A stretch of 33,763 nucleotides of DNA from an uncultured Blautia sp. (GCF_937880195.1 NZ_CALFLA010000113.1:1-33763), one strand, 5' to 3'; counted from the first letter of the stretch, positions 7,278 to 16,749 are shown. Translations and numbers: made by a program. Notes: generated from the sequence alone by a model not told the origin.

Positions 7278-8143
7278 AGGGAAACGAAAGAAAACGGACA
7301 TTTTTGCTGATCACGATTCCGATTCTGGCATTGTTCTTTACATTTAACACACTGCCTCTGATCAAAGGTTTTATTTACAGCTTTACTAATTTTAAAGGAT
7401 ATGGAAGTTTTGACTGGGTTGGTTTTCGGAATTATGTAGATCTGTTTCAGGATGCGCGAGTAGGAAAATCTTATCTGTTTACCTTTAAGTTTGCTCTTGT
7501 TGCAACTATTGTGGTAAATGTTTTCAGCCTGATTCTTGCCTTGGGGCTGAACAGCCGCATCCGGGCCAAGAGCGCTTTAAGAGGAATTTATTTTATCCCC
7601 AACGTTCTGGGAGGCCTTGTAGTGGGCTATATTTTCAGCTTTATTTTTACTTATATCCTTCCGGCTGTGGGAAAAGCTCTGGGAATTGATTTTCTCAGCA
7701 GCAGTATGCTGGGAGATCCCAAAAGTGCCTGGTTCGCCATTGTAGTGGTAGCGGCATGGCAGGCCATAGCCATGAATACTATAATTTATATTTCTGGACT
7801 TCAGACAGTTCCAGAGGATGTGTATGAGGCAGGTTCCATTGACGGAGCTACAGGCTGGACAAAATTCAAAAGCCTGACCTTCCCTCTGATTATTCCGTTT
7901 TTTACTATTAATATGGTGCTTTGCATGAAAAACTTCCTCATGGCCTTTGACCAGATCATGGCTTTGACAAAAGGCGGTCCTGCCCAGAGTACAGAATCTA
8001 TTTCCTTCCTTATTTACAAAAACGGAATGGACGGAGGACAGTTTGGATTCCAGAGCGCTAATGCGGTTCTGTTCTTTGTAGTGATCGTGGCGATTTCCAT
8101 ATTCCAGCTTACATTTATGAATAAGAAGGAGGAACAGTTATAA
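7274..8143 (+). CDS. Sugar ABC transporter permease, MalF/UgpA type
   Basis: A 289-residue inner-membrane permease of the carbohydrate uptake class. Several hydrophobic segments begin at residue about 10. The cytoplasmic EAA loop (YEAGSIDGATGWTKFKSLTF) near residues 184-203 would contact the ATPase. The gene overlaps the binding-protein gene by four bases and its stop overlaps the next start by one base (TAATG), so translation is probably coupled. It forms a heterodimer with the next permease. No ATPase is encoded in the operon. Confidence 0.93.
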   Translation: MKGNERKRTFLLITIPILALFFTFNTLPLIKGFIYSFTNFKGYGSFDWVGFRNYVDLFQDARVGKSYLFTFKFALVATIVVNVFSLILALGLNSRIRAKSALRGIYFIPNVLGGLVVGYIFSFIFTYILPAVGKALGIDFLSSSMLGDPKSAWFAIVVVAAWQAIAMNTIIYISGLQTVPEDVYEAGSIDGATGWTKFKSLTFPLIIPFFTINMVLCMKNFLMAFDQIMALTKGGPAQSTESISFLIYKNGMDGGQFGFQSANAVLFFVVIVAISIFQLTFMNKKEEQL

Positions 8144-8991
8144 TGAAAAACAGTAGTAAACATATGGGTAAAACCAACTGGCCGGTAACGATCCTTCTGA
8201 TCCTGGGATGTGTCACCATCTTTTTTCCGCTATATATGGCTGTGATCATTGCCTTTAAGAAGCCCTCAGAAATGACAAACGATATTGCAGGAGCTCTTTC
8301 CTTCCCATCTTCATGGAGTCTGGATAATTTTGCGGAAGCAATGAGAGTTACTGATTTCTGGAATTCTCTTGGAAACTCTCTTCTGATTACGGCAGTGACT
8401 GTTGTGATCGCCATTCTTCTTCATTCTCTGGCAGGCTATGCCATTGGAAGAAATATGGGAAAGAGCAAATTTTATAAATTTGCCTATCTTTATATTGTCA
8501 GCGGTATGTTCGTGCCGTTTGCTATTTTGATGATGCCGTTGGTAAAACAGACTTCCCAGATGGGAATTGGAAACAGAGCAGGTGTGATCATTCTTTATGT
8601 GGTATTTTATATGCCGATGAACCTGCTTCTTTATTCAGGATATCTGAAAAATATTCCTCTTGCTCTGGAAGAGGCTGCCAGGGTGGACGGGGCAGGAACA
8701 TGGAAAACTTACTGGAGTATTATTTTTCCTATTATGAAGCCCATGCATGCCACAGTAGCTGTCCTGACTGCCCTGGGTACATGGAACGACGTTATGACTC
8801 CCCTTGTTATTATGTCCGGTACAGGCAAAAACACCCTTCCTCTTGCGCAGCTTAATTTTCAGACACAGTTCGGAACAAATTATAACCTTGCATTTGCATC
8901 CTATCTGCTTGCGCTGATTCCTATACTTCTGTTTTATCTGTTCTGTCAGAAACAGATATTGAACGGAGTTGTAAACGGCGCAGTAAAATAG
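8143..8991 (+). CDS. Sugar ABC transporter permease, MalG/UgpE type
   Basis: A 282-residue inner-membrane permease. It begins with a short basic stretch and a hydrophobic helix, has a periplasmic-type loop, and carries an EAA motif near residues 183-203 (LEEAARVDGAGTWKTYWSII) followed by PIMKP. It pairs with the upstream permease. Its start is fused to the upstream stop (TAATG), and the alpha-galactosidase follows after about 60 bases without a terminator, so all four genes appear to be one transcript. Confidence 0.93.
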   Translation: MKNSSKHMGKTNWPVTILLILGCVTIFFPLYMAVIIAFKKPSEMTNDIAGALSFPSSWSLDNFAEAMRVTDFWNSLGNSLLITAVTVVIAILLHSLAGYAIGRNMGKSKFYKFAYLYIVSGMFVPFAILMMPLVKQTSQMGIGNRAGVIILYVVFYMPMNLLLYSGYLKNIPLALEEAARVDGAGTWKTYWSIIFPIMKPMHATVAVLTALGTWNDVMTPLVIMSGTGKNTLPLAQLNFQTQFGTNYNLAFASYLLALIPILLFYLFCQKQILNGVVNGAVK

Positions 8992-9050
8992 AAACCAAAA
9001 AATAAAATCAGAAAGAACATCCCAAAGCAGGATGAGAAGAGGAAATGATT

Positions 9051-11246
9051 ATGGCTATATTTGCAGACAAAAACAATTCTCTGTTTACTCTTTGTACAAA
9101 AAGCAGCATGTACCAGATGAAAGTGGATCAATATGGAGTTCTTCTTCACACATATTATGGAAAGAGAACAGAAAATATGGATTTTTCCTATTTGATCCAG
9201 CGCAGAGATCATGGATTTTCCGGAAATCCCTATGAGGCGGAAACAGACAGAACATACTCTCTGGATACTCTTCCACAGGAATATTCCTGCTTTGGAGGCG
9301 GAGACTACAGGGAAAGCGCTTTGCAGGTAAGAGATTCCCGGGGGGCTTCCGCCCTGGAACTCCGTTATGAAAGTTATGAGATCAAGAAGGGAAAATATGC
9401 GATTCCCGGTCTTCCGGCCTTTTATGAAGAAGAACCGAATCAGGCGGAAACCCTTATAATTACCATGAGAAATGAAAGAAAAAATCTCCTGGTAAAGCTT
9501 TACTACAGTGTGTTTGAAGAACTGGACCTTCTTACCAGGGCCGCTATGATAAAAAACAGCAGTGAGGAGCCGATTTATCTGGAACGGGCAATGTCTCTTT
9601 GCCTGGATCAGCCTTATGGAGACTGGGACTGGATCACCTTTTATGGAAGACACGAAATGGAACGCCAGATGTCCAGAACCCCCATTCATCATGGAATCCA
9701 GTCTGCAGGAGGTCTTCGAGGAACGTCCAGTCATCAGTATAATCCTTTTGTGATCCTTGCCGATCATACAGCCACAGAAACCCAGGGAAATTGTTATGGA
9801 TTTTCACTTTTGTACAGCGGAAATTTTCTGGCTGAGGCAGAAAAAGACCAGTTTAATCAGACAAGGCTGCTGATGGGGATCCATCCGGGAAATTTCTGCT
9901 ATAAGCTGGAAAAGGAAGAGTGTTTTTACACCCCGGAAACGGCCATGGTATACAGTGGAGAGGGCTTTGAAAAAATGTCTCATATTTTTCACAGAGCAAT
10001 CCGCAATAATCTCTGCCGTGGAAAATTCAAAAATGCAAGAAGACCTGTTCTGATCAATAACTGGGAAGGAACCTATTTTGATTTTACAGGAGAAAAGCTG
10101 CTGGCTATGGCAAAGGATGCGAAAGAAATGGGAGTGGAGCTTTTTGTAATGGACGACGGCTGGTTTGGCAAAAGGGATGATGACAACAGCGGTCTTGGCG
10201 ACTGGCAGGTAAATGAAAAGAAGCTAGGTTGTACCTTAAAGGAGCTGTCTGAAAAGATCCACGGTCTGGGAATGAAGTTTGGCATCTGGTACGAGCCAGA
10301 ATGTATTTCCATGGACAGCGATCTTTACCGGACGCATCCAGACTGGGCATTTCAGGTTCCAGGAAGAAATCCAGTAAGATCAAGAAATCAGCTTGTCCTT
10401 GATTTTTCCAGAAAAGATGTGAGAGATCATATTTTTGATGAGATGACAAAGGTGCTGGATGGGGCAGATGTGGATTATCTTAAATGGGATTTTAACAGAA
10501 GCATCTGCGATGTTTATTCAGCCCAGCTTCCTTCTGACCGCCAGGGAGAAGTCCTTCACCGTTATGTACTGGGACTTTATGAATTTCTGGAACGGCTGGG
10601 AAAACGTTACCCAGATATGCTGATAGAGGGATGCAGCGGCGGCGGCGGACGTTTTGACGCGGGAATGCTTCACTATACGCCCCAGATCTGGTGCAGCGAC
10701 GATACAGACGCTATTGAACGTCTGGAAATCCAGTATGGGACTTCCTTCTGCTATCCTGTCAGCGCTATGGGCGCCCATGTATCTGCCTGTCCGAACCATC
10801 AGACTGGAAGAACTGTGCCTCTTGGAACAAGAGCCACAGTGGCAATGGCAGGAACCTTTGGATATGAGCTGGATCCGGCAAAGCTTACTTCCGGGGAAAA
10901 GGCTGAGATCAGAGGACAGATCAGCCGTTTTAAAGAATATTATGAACTGATCCAGAGAGGAGATTATTTCCGTCTCACTTCTCCGTCAGGTGAAAAGCAT
11001 TATGCTGCATGGGAATTTGTAAGTCCAGATCAGAAGGAAGCCCTTGTAAGTGTTGTAGCCTCTAAAGTAAGGACAAATGATCCGCCGTCAAGGCTTCTTT
11101 TAAGAGGGCTGAAGGAGAACAGCATATACATTTTTGAGGGAAAAGAGTATACAGGAGGAGCCCTTATGTATGCCGGATTTCCCCTTCCTGAGGCGAAACA
11201 GGAATATCAGAGCTGGAATTTCCATTTTGTAATAAAAGAAGAATAA
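9051..11246 (+). CDS. Alpha-galactosidase, glycoside hydrolase family 36
   Basis: A 731-residue cytoplasmic enzyme that removes terminal alpha-1,6-galactose from raffinose-type sugars or melibiose. The start at 9051 is preferred to an in-frame ATG at 9045 because AAGAGGA (9037-9043) is 7 bases from the former and only 1 from the latter. There is an N-terminal beta-sandwich (about 1-320), a TIM barrel (about 321-640) and a short C-terminal sheet domain. Family landmarks are MDDGWFGKRDDD, GIWYEPECIS, DYLKWDFNRS with the nucleophile D480, CSGGGGRFD, and WCSDDTD with the acid/base D550. The 70-residue spacing of the two aspartates fits characterised GH36 enzymes. With no signal peptide, the sugar must be imported intact, which fits the operon. 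Confidence 0.94.
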   Translation: MAIFADKNNSLFTLCTKSSMYQMKVDQYGVLLHTYYGKRTENMDFSYLIQRRDHGFSGNPYEAETDRTYSLDTLPQEYSCFGGGDYRESALQVRDSRGASALELRYESYEIKKGKYAIPGLPAFYEEEPNQAETLIITMRNERKNLLVKLYYSVFEELDLLTRAAMIKNSSEEPIYLERAMSLCLDQPYGDWDWITFYGRHEMERQMSRTPIHHGIQSAGGLRGTSSHQYNPFVILADHTATETQGNCYGFSLLYSGNFLAEAEKDQFNQTRLLMGIHPGNFCYKLEKEECFYTPETAMVYSGEGFEKMSHIFHRAIRNNLCRGKFKNARRPVLINNWEGTYFDFTGEKLLAMAKDAKEMGVELFVMDDGWFGKRDDDNSGLGDWQVNEKKLGCTLKELSEKIHGLGMKFGIWYEPECISMDSDLYRTHPDWAFQVPGRNPVRSRNQLVLDFSRKDVRDHIFDEMTKVLDGADVDYLKWDFNRSICDVYSAQLPSDRQGEVLHRYVLGLYEFLERLGKRYPDMLIEGCSGGGGRFDAGMLHYTPQIWCSDDTDAIERLEIQYGTSFCYPVSAMGAHVSACPNHQTGRTVPLGTRATVAMAGTFGYELDPAKLTSGEKAEIRGQISRFKEYYELIQRGDYFRLTSPSGEKHYAAWEFVSPDQKEALVSVVASKVRTNDPPSRLLLRGLKENSIYIFEGKEYTGGALMYAGFPLPEAKQEYQSWNFHFVIKEE

Positions 11247-11254
11247 AACTTTTT

Positions 11255-11297
11255 ATCCGGGCGTCGGCATCCTTTTGCCGGAAGCCCGGATATTTCT
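11255..11297 (+). terminator. Terminator of the alpha-galactoside operon
   Basis: ATCCGGGC (11255-11262) pairs with GCCCGGAT (11284-11291), with an inner CGGC/GCCG stem, then a T-rich tail. It closes the four-gene sugar operon; the -35 of the next gene begins at its end. Confidence 0.85.
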
Positions 11298-11325
11298 TGC
11301 TATTTTGGAAAGTCAATGATAAAAT
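11297..11325 (+). promoter_or_regulatory. SigA-type promoter of pcrA
   Basis: TTGCTA (11297-11302) and TAAAAT (11320-11325) are 17 bases apart, about 50 bases before the pcrA start. Confidence 0.55.
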
Positions 11326-11375
11326 TGGATTCATGAAAATATCAGTATTGTTAATTGGAATGTATAGGAGAATTT

Positions 11376-13604
11376 ATGAGTATCTATGAATCATTGAACA
11401 ATATGCAGCAGGAGGCTGTTTACCATACAGAAGGCCCTCTTTTGATCCTTGCCGGGGCAGGCTCCGGCAAGACCAGGGTTCTGACCCACAGGGTAGCTTA
11501 TCTGATTGGAGAAAAAGGGGTGAACCCCTGGAACATTCTTGCCATTACCTTTACCAATAAAGCGGCAGGAGAAATGCGCGACCGTGTAGATAAAATCGTG
11601 GGAATGGACGGAGGAAGCGTATGGGTTTCCACCTTTCATTCTACCTGTGTGAGGATCCTCAGAAAACATGCAGAGAGAATCGGGTATGACAGAAACTTTA
11701 CTATTTATGATACGGACGATCAGAAAACCCTGATGAAGGACGTCTGCAGGCGTTTGAATGTTGACACCAAAAAATATAAGGAACGTTCTCTTTTGGCTCA
11801 GATTTCTCATGCAAAGGATGAGCTGATCACTCCAGATGAAATGCTTATGAACGCAGTGGATTTTAATGAAAAAAAAGTTGCGGAAATTTATAGGGAATAC
11901 CAAAATTCTTTAAGAAGAAATAATGCTCTTGACTTTGACGATCTGATCGTGAAGACAGTGGAGCTGTTCCAGCACTGCGATCAGGTACTGGAAGAATACC
12001 AGGAACGGTTCCGTTATATTATGGTAGACGAGTATCAGGACACAAATACGGCCCAGTTTAAATTTGTAAGTCTTCTTGCCTCACGCTACGGCAATCTTTG
12101 CGTAGTAGGCGACGACGATCAGTCTATTTATAAATTCAGAGGCGCTAATATTGGAAATATCCTTGGATTTGAACGGGTTTTTCCTGATGCAAAAGTGATC
12201 CGTCTGGAACAGAACTACCGCTCTACACAGAATATCCTGAATGCGGCAAACGAGGTGATCGTACATAATACAGAACGTAAGCCCAAAACCCTCTGGACAG
12301 AGAATGCAGAAGGAGATAAGATCCATTTCCGGCAGTTTCTGAACGGATTCGAAGAAGCGGAATATGTGATCGGAGATATTTCCAAAAAGTACAGAGAAGG
12401 CGCCTGCCGTTACCGTGACTGCGCCATTCTTTATCGTACAAACGCTCAGTCCCGTCTTTTTGAGGAAAAGTGTCTTCTTGCAAATATTCCTTATAAGATT
12501 GTAGGAGGGGTCAACTTTTATGCCAGAAAGGAGATCAAAGATCTTCTTTCCTATATGAAGACAGTAGACAACGCCGCAGACGATCTTGCTGTACGCCGTA
12601 TACTGAATGTGCCAAAAAGAGGGATTGGCGCAACAACAATAAACAGAGTTCAGGAATACGCAGATCGTATGGAGGTCAGCTTTTACGACGCCCTCCGCGT
12701 GTCAGAAGAGATTCCATCTATTGGACGGGCCCAGTCAAAAATTGAAGGCTTTGTTACCTTTATCCAGTCTCTTAAAAGCAAAGCTCAGGCTTATACCGTA
12801 TCAGAGCTTCTGGAGGAGATCATAGATCTTACCGGATATGCGGACGAGCTTAGGGCAGAAGATACAGAGGAATCCAGAGCCAGACTGGAGAATATTGACG
12901 AGCTTATTTCCAAGACAGTTTCTTATCAGGAAGCCATGGAGGCAGAAGGAAGAGAAGCGTCTCTTTCCGGTTTCCTGGAAGAGATCGCATTGATCGCAGA
13001 TATTGATTCTGTGGATCCCGACCAGGACTATGTGCTTCTTATGACGCTGCACAGCGCCAAGGGTCTGGAATTTCCCTGTGTATATCTGGCAGGAATGGAA
13101 GACGGCGTTTTCCCAAGCAGTATGTGTATTTTTTCTGCGGATCTTTCTGATATGGAGGAAGAAAGACGGCTTTGCTATGTGGGGATCACCAGAGCCATGA
13201 AGGATCTGACTCTTACCTGCGCCCAGCAGAGAATGATCAGAGGAGAAACGCAGTATAACCGGGTTTCACGGTTTGTCCGCGAAATTCCAAGAGAGCTGGT
13301 AGAGCTTGGACATACCATCCAGGAGAAAAAGCCCAAGCTTGCAGAGACGTCATCTTCCAAGAGCAGTTATATGCAGATGAAAATGGCTTTTCAGTCAAAG
13401 GCTTTTACCCCTCAGAGCTTTACAGTAAAAAAAGCGGATTCTCTGGATTACAGCGTAGGCGATACGGTACGCCATGTAAAATTCGGCGTGGGAATTGTGA
13501 AGGATATTGTAGAAGGCGGAAGAGATTATGAGGTGACGGTGGACTTTGACAGAGCCGGAACAAAAAAGATGTTTGCCGGATTTGCAAAGCTTAAGAAAAT
13601 CTAA
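11376..13604 (+). CDS. pcrA: ATP-dependent DNA helicase PcrA (UvrD/Rep family)
   Basis: A 742-residue superfamily 1A 3'-5' DNA helicase used in repair and in clearing replication and transcription conflicts. The start at 11376 follows AGGAG and begins MSIYESLNNMQQEAV, as is usual for PcrA; an upstream in-frame ATG at 11355 has no ribosome site. Motifs in order: Q motif near the start, Walker A AGAGSGKT, AITFTNKAAGEM, DEYQDTN (Walker B), GDDDQSIYKFRGA, LEQNYRST, then in the second RecA domain TLHSAKGLEFPCVYL and EERRLCYVGITRA. The last about 50 residues (YSVGDTVRHVKFGVGIV... onward) form the Tudor-like tail that contacts RNA polymerase in B. subtilis PcrA. Length is normal for the family. Confidence 0.97.
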   Translation: MSIYESLNNMQQEAVYHTEGPLLILAGAGSGKTRVLTHRVAYLIGEKGVNPWNILAITFTNKAAGEMRDRVDKIVGMDGGSVWVSTFHSTCVRILRKHAERIGYDRNFTIYDTDDQKTLMKDVCRRLNVDTKKYKERSLLAQISHAKDELITPDEMLMNAVDFNEKKVAEIYREYQNSLRRNNALDFDDLIVKTVELFQHCDQVLEEYQERFRYIMVDEYQDTNTAQFKFVSLLASRYGNLCVVGDDDQSIYKFRGANIGNILGFERVFPDAKVIRLEQNYRSTQNILNAANEVIVHNTERKPKTLWTENAEGDKIHFRQFLNGFEEAEYVIGDISKKYREGACRYRDCAILYRTNAQSRLFEEKCLLANIPYKIVGGVNFYARKEIKDLLSYMKTVDNAADDLAVRRILNVPKRGIGATTINRVQEYADRMEVSFYDALRVSEEIPSIGRAQSKIEGFVTFIQSLKSKAQAYTVSELLEEIIDLTGYADELRAEDTEESRARLENIDELISKTVSYQEAMEAEGREASLSGFLEEIALIADIDSVDPDQDYVLLMTLHSAKGLEFPCVYLAGMEDGVFPSSMCIFSADLSDMEEERRLCYVGITRAMKDLTLTCAQQRMIRGETQYNRVSRFVREIPRELVELGHTIQEKKPKLAETSSSKSSYMQMKMAFQSKAFTPQSFTVKKADSLDYSVGDTVRHVKFGVGIVKDIVEGGRDYEVTVDFDRAGTKKMFAGFAKLKKI

Positions 13605-13640
13605 AATTTTATATATCTTATGGTAAAATCTTTCAGTTAG

Positions 13641-13649
13641 TGTTATACT
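13641..13649 (+). promoter_or_regulatory. Extended -10 promoter of the small membrane protein gene
   Basis: TGTTATACT gives an extended -10 (TGn then TATACT at 13644-13649) without a good -35. It lies about 90 bases before the start of the 76-residue gene. Confidence 0.45.
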
Positions 13650-13740
13650 ATAACCTATAAAAACGGCAGAACCGGTATGCGGTATTTGCCATATGTTTAC
13701 GGCAGAAGATATGCCGACAATAATAGAGAGGATGGTGCAC

Positions 13741-13971
13741 ATGATGAATTTGAATGCAAAAATTGAAGAGCTGCTGGCAGTATTAAAGAAAAAGGAAGAC
13801 GACAAACAGAAAAATACAGTCCTCTGGGTGTTGGCTATTATAGGAGCCGTAGCCGCAGTTGCAGGAATTGCTTTTGCTGTTTACCGTTTCTTTGCACCGG
13901 ATTATCTGGAAGATTTTGAAGAAGATTTTGACGACGATTTCGACGATTATTTTGAGGACGAGGAAGAATAA
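13741..13971 (+). CDS. Small single-pass membrane protein with acidic C-terminal tail
   Basis: A 76-residue protein of no function known to me. The start at 13741 follows GAGAGG (13726-13731) by 9 bases; the adjacent ATG at 13744 is also possible. It has a short charged coiled segment (AKIEELLAVLKKKEDD, residues 5-20), one membrane helix (residues about 26-50) and a tail made almost wholly of Asp, Glu, Phe and Tyr (residues 53-76). An acidic aromatic tail of this sort could bind a basic partner or cations; this is inference. It stands alone between pcrA and the rRNA methyltransferase, with its own promoter and terminator. Confidence 0.75.
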   Translation: MMNLNAKIEELLAVLKKKEDDKQKNTVLWVLAIIGAVAAVAGIAFAVYRFFAPDYLEDFEEDFDDDFDDYFEDEEE

Positions 13972-13977
13972 GAATTT

Positions 13978-14007
13978 ACAGCTCCGGCTCGTACCGGAGC
14001 TGTTGTT
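13978..14007 (+). terminator. Terminator after the small membrane protein gene
   Basis: A perfect 10-bp stem ACAGCTCCGG (13978-13987) with CCGGAGCTGT (13994-14003), a 6-base loop, and a short T-rich tail. Confidence 0.8.
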
Positions 14008-14093
14008 ATGAGAACAGAGATACCTTATTTGGGGGCGGGTTATAAAGGCGCTTATACATTAGATCAAGAGGAGATGTTAAGGATAAGTTTTAT

Positions 14094-15482
14094 ATGAAAA
14101 AAGGTGAAGTATACGAGGGAATCATAGAAAAAGTGGAATTTCCCAATAAGGGATATGTAATGGTGGAAGACCAGCGGGTTCTTGTAAAAAATGGAATTCC
14201 AGGACAGAGAATCCGTTTCATGATACAAAAAAAGCGTAAAAACAAGGCCCAGGGAAGAATTATGGAGGTTCTGGAAAAGTCTCCCCTGGAAAAAAGAGAG
14301 CCGGTGTGCGGCGTTTTTCCTGCCTGCGGCGGCTGTATGTACCAGACAATGCCTTACGAAGAGCAGCTTAGAATGAAGGAGCTTCAGATCCGGGAGCTTC
14401 TGGAAGACGTGCTTGTGCGGGAGAGCCAGACTGACAAAGACGGAAAGCCGGATTTCCTCTGGGAGGGGATCCATGGAAGCCCTATTGAATTTTGTTATCG
14501 GAACAAGATGGAGTTTTCTTTTGGAGACGAATATAAAGACGGTCCTCTTTCCCTGGGACTTCATAAAAAAGGAAGTACCTATGACGTTTTAAATACCGGG
14601 GACTGCAAGCTGGTCCATAAGGATATGACAGATATTCTTACCTGTGTCCGTGATTATTTTCTGGAAAGAGGGGTATCCTATTATAAAAAACTGCAGCACG
14701 TTGGTTATCTCCGCCATCTTCTTTTAAGAAGAGGGGTGACTACAGGGGAAATTCTTGTCCATCTTGTAACAACAAGCCAGGAGGAGCATGATCTGGAACC
14801 GCTGAAAGAGCTGCTTCTTTCTCTTCCCCTGGAAGGAAAGATCGTGGGGATCATGCACATAATCAACGATTCCCTTTCTGATGTAGTAAAAAGCGATGAG
14901 ACAAGGATTCTTTATGGAAAGGACTGGTTCTATGAAACTCTTCTGGGGCTGAAATTCAGAATCAGCACTTTTTCCTTTTTTCAGCCAAATTCTCTGGCTG
15001 CGGAGGTTCTTTATTCTGTGGTTCGCTCATATGTTGAAGATGCAAGGGGAATGGAGGTCTTTGATCTTTACAGCGGAACAGGAACCATTGCCCAGCTTCT
15101 TGCTCCGGTGGCAAAAGAGGTAATTGGCGTAGAGATTGTTGAAGAGGCTGTAGAGGCTGCCCGTAAAAATGCAGAGCTGAACGGTCTTTCCAACTGCCGT
15201 TTTATTGCAGGAGACGTTTTGAAGGTTCTGGACGATCTTACAGAAAAACCGGATATGATCATTCTTGATCCGCCTAGGGAGGGCGTGCATCCCAAAGCTC
15301 TTCCAAAGATTTTGTCCTACGGGGTGAAGCGGATCGTATATGTGTCCTGTAAGGCTACCAGTCTTGCAGAGGACATGGAAACATTTCTGCGCTCAGGCTA
15401 TCGTCTGGAAAAAGCCTGCTGCGTAGATCAGTTCTGTCAGACTGTCTGGACAGAGGCAGTGGCAGTTTTTGTCAGGGAGTGA
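14094..15482 (+). CDS. rlmD: 23S rRNA (uracil-5-)-methyltransferase, RlmD/RumA family
   Basis: A 462-residue SAM-dependent methyltransferase that makes 5-methyluridine in 23S rRNA. Residues 1-62 are a TRAM RNA-binding domain. C72-x5-C78-x2-C81, with a later Cys in GDCKLVH, are the ligands of the [4Fe-4S] cluster typical of RumA-type enzymes. The C-terminal catalytic domain has the SAM site DLYSGTGT, the ILDPPREGVHPKAL motif and the catalytic Cys C419 in VYVSCKATSLAED. In Firmicutes such enzymes may modify one site (RlmD) or two (RlmCD), and the sequence alone does not tell which. The YtvI-like gene starts 6 bases after its stop, so the two are co-transcribed. Confidence 0.9.
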   Translation: MKKGEVYEGIIEKVEFPNKGYVMVEDQRVLVKNGIPGQRIRFMIQKKRKNKAQGRIMEVLEKSPLEKREPVCGVFPACGGCMYQTMPYEEQLRMKELQIRELLEDVLVRESQTDKDGKPDFLWEGIHGSPIEFCYRNKMEFSFGDEYKDGPLSLGLHKKGSTYDVLNTGDCKLVHKDMTDILTCVRDYFLERGVSYYKKLQHVGYLRHLLLRRGVTTGEILVHLVTTSQEEHDLEPLKELLLSLPLEGKIVGIMHIINDSLSDVVKSDETRILYGKDWFYETLLGLKFRISTFSFFQPNSLAAEVLYSVVRSYVEDARGMEVFDLYSGTGTIAQLLAPVAKEVIGVEIVEEAVEAARKNAELNGLSNCRFIAGDVLKVLDDLTEKPDMIILDPPREGVHPKALPKILSYGVKRIVYVSCKATSLAEDMETFLRSGYRLEKACCVDQFCQTVWTEAVAVFVRE

Positions 15483-15488
15483 GACAGC

Positions 15489-16562
15489 ATGGAGAATAAA
15501 GTAGAGCGGAAGAAAAAATTTATTATTAATGTGGCGTTTTATGCTTTGATTGCAATTCTTGTATGGATCGGATGCAAATATTTGGTGTCACCTATGATGC
15601 CCTTTATTATTGCGTTTCTGGTTGCGGCAGTAATTCAGATTCCAATCCGTAAATTCAAAGTGGAAAAGAAACAAAAAAAGATTTTGTCAATTGCTTTTTG
15701 CATTATTTTTTACGGCCTACTTTTTCTGCTTGCAACCTGGCTTGGTCTTAAGCTTCTGGATGGAGTAGAAGGGCTCATACGAAAGGTTCCATATTTTTAT
15801 AACTCTACAGTAGTGCCAGTGATTGAAAGTATCTCGGACTATCTGGAAGAATCCTTGGCTACCGTACATCCTTCTGTGGCAAAGACTATTGAAAACTCTT
15901 TTGAAGAAATGGTAAATAATCTGGGATCTTATGTTTCCAGTTTTTCCATGAAAGTACTCCAGATTCTTTCAGGCGGAATCAGCGGGATTCCAGGATTTGT
16001 GATCAAGCTGGTAATTACCGTAGTAGCCACTTTCTTCTTTGTGGGGGATTATGACGGAATTACAAGCTTTTTCAAGAAACTTTTAAGTTCTAAACAGCTT
16101 GCTTTGGTAGAAAAAGGTCAGTCCTATGTAAAAAACGTACTGTTTATTTATATCAGATCTTATAGCTTTTTGTTTCTTCTGACATTTGCAGAGCTGTGCG
16201 CGGGAATGTTTCTGTTGGGAATGCCTTATCCTGCCCTTCTTGCATTATGTATTGCTGTTTTTGATATTCTTCCTGTATTGGGTACAGGCGGCGTACTTCT
16301 TCCCTGGGCGGCGATCCTTTTCTTTATAGAGGAACACGGTCTGGCCATCGGCCTTCTTGTTTTATATCTGGTGATCCTGGTTGTGAGAAACATGGTAGAG
16401 CCAAGAATCGTAGGAAAACAGATTGGACTTCATCCTCTGGCAACCCTTGCCGCTTTGTTCCTTGGCCTGAAGCTGTTTGGCCTTGTAGGACTTGTGGCGT
16501 TCCCGGTTGCACTCACTGTTCTTGTGAACTTCAGCCGTGAGGAACTGATGGATAAATTATAA
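15489..16562 (+). CDS. AI-2E/YtvI family integral membrane protein
   Basis: A 357-residue membrane protein of the AI-2E transporter family (PF01594-type), most like the YtvI group annotated in sporulating Firmicutes. There is a membrane pair at the N-terminus, a basic loop near 55-62, a long extracellular segment (about 90-150), then a hydrophobic C-terminal half with the family signature PYPALLALCIAVFDILPVLGTG and RNMVEPRIVGKQIGLHPL. The family is known for possible small-molecule or ion export, but the function here is not shown. It follows the rRNA methyltransferase by 6 bases and ends before a terminator. Confidence 0.85.
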   Translation: MENKVERKKKFIINVAFYALIAILVWIGCKYLVSPMMPFIIAFLVAAVIQIPIRKFKVEKKQKKILSIAFCIIFYGLLFLLATWLGLKLLDGVEGLIRKVPYFYNSTVVPVIESISDYLEESLATVHPSVAKTIENSFEEMVNNLGSYVSSFSMKVLQILSGGISGIPGFVIKLVITVVATFFFVGDYDGITSFFKKLLSSKQLALVEKGQSYVKNVLFIYIRSYSFLFLLTFAELCAGMFLLGMPYPALLALCIAVFDILPVLGTGGVLLPWAAILFFIEEHGLAIGLLVLYLVILVVRNMVEPRIVGKQIGLHPLATLAALFLGLKLFGLVGLVAFPVALTVLVNFSREELMDKL

Positions 16563-16606
16563 AAGGATGTGCGGTTATAGACTGCTGAAATAAAAGAACA
16601 AAAATT

Positions 16607-16633
16607 AATCCGGGGGGAAACCTCCGGATTTTT
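16607..16633 (+). terminator. Terminator after the YtvI-like gene
   Basis: AATCCGG (16607-16613) pairs with CCGGATT (16624-16630), further GG/CC pairing lies inside, and TTT follows. Confidence 0.75.
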
Positions 16634-16706
16634 GAAATCTAAATGAAATTTGAAATTGATGCAGTAATGACAGATGTTAATTTGCGTTGCTTGTGGCAAC
16701 GGCTGC

Positions 16707-16731
16707 TTTGATATTTAATAGTTGTATCAAA
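16707..16731. promoter_or_regulatory. Inverted repeat before the XRE regulator, candidate autoregulatory operator
   Basis: TTTGATA (16707-16713) and TATCAAA (16725-16731) form a perfect 7-bp inverted repeat just ahead of the ribosome site. A second small palindrome, CGTTGC/GCAACG (16685-16701), lies upstream. Either could bind the HTH protein encoded next. Confidence 0.4.
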
Positions 16732-16749
16732 ACAAAGGAGGCACAGGTT

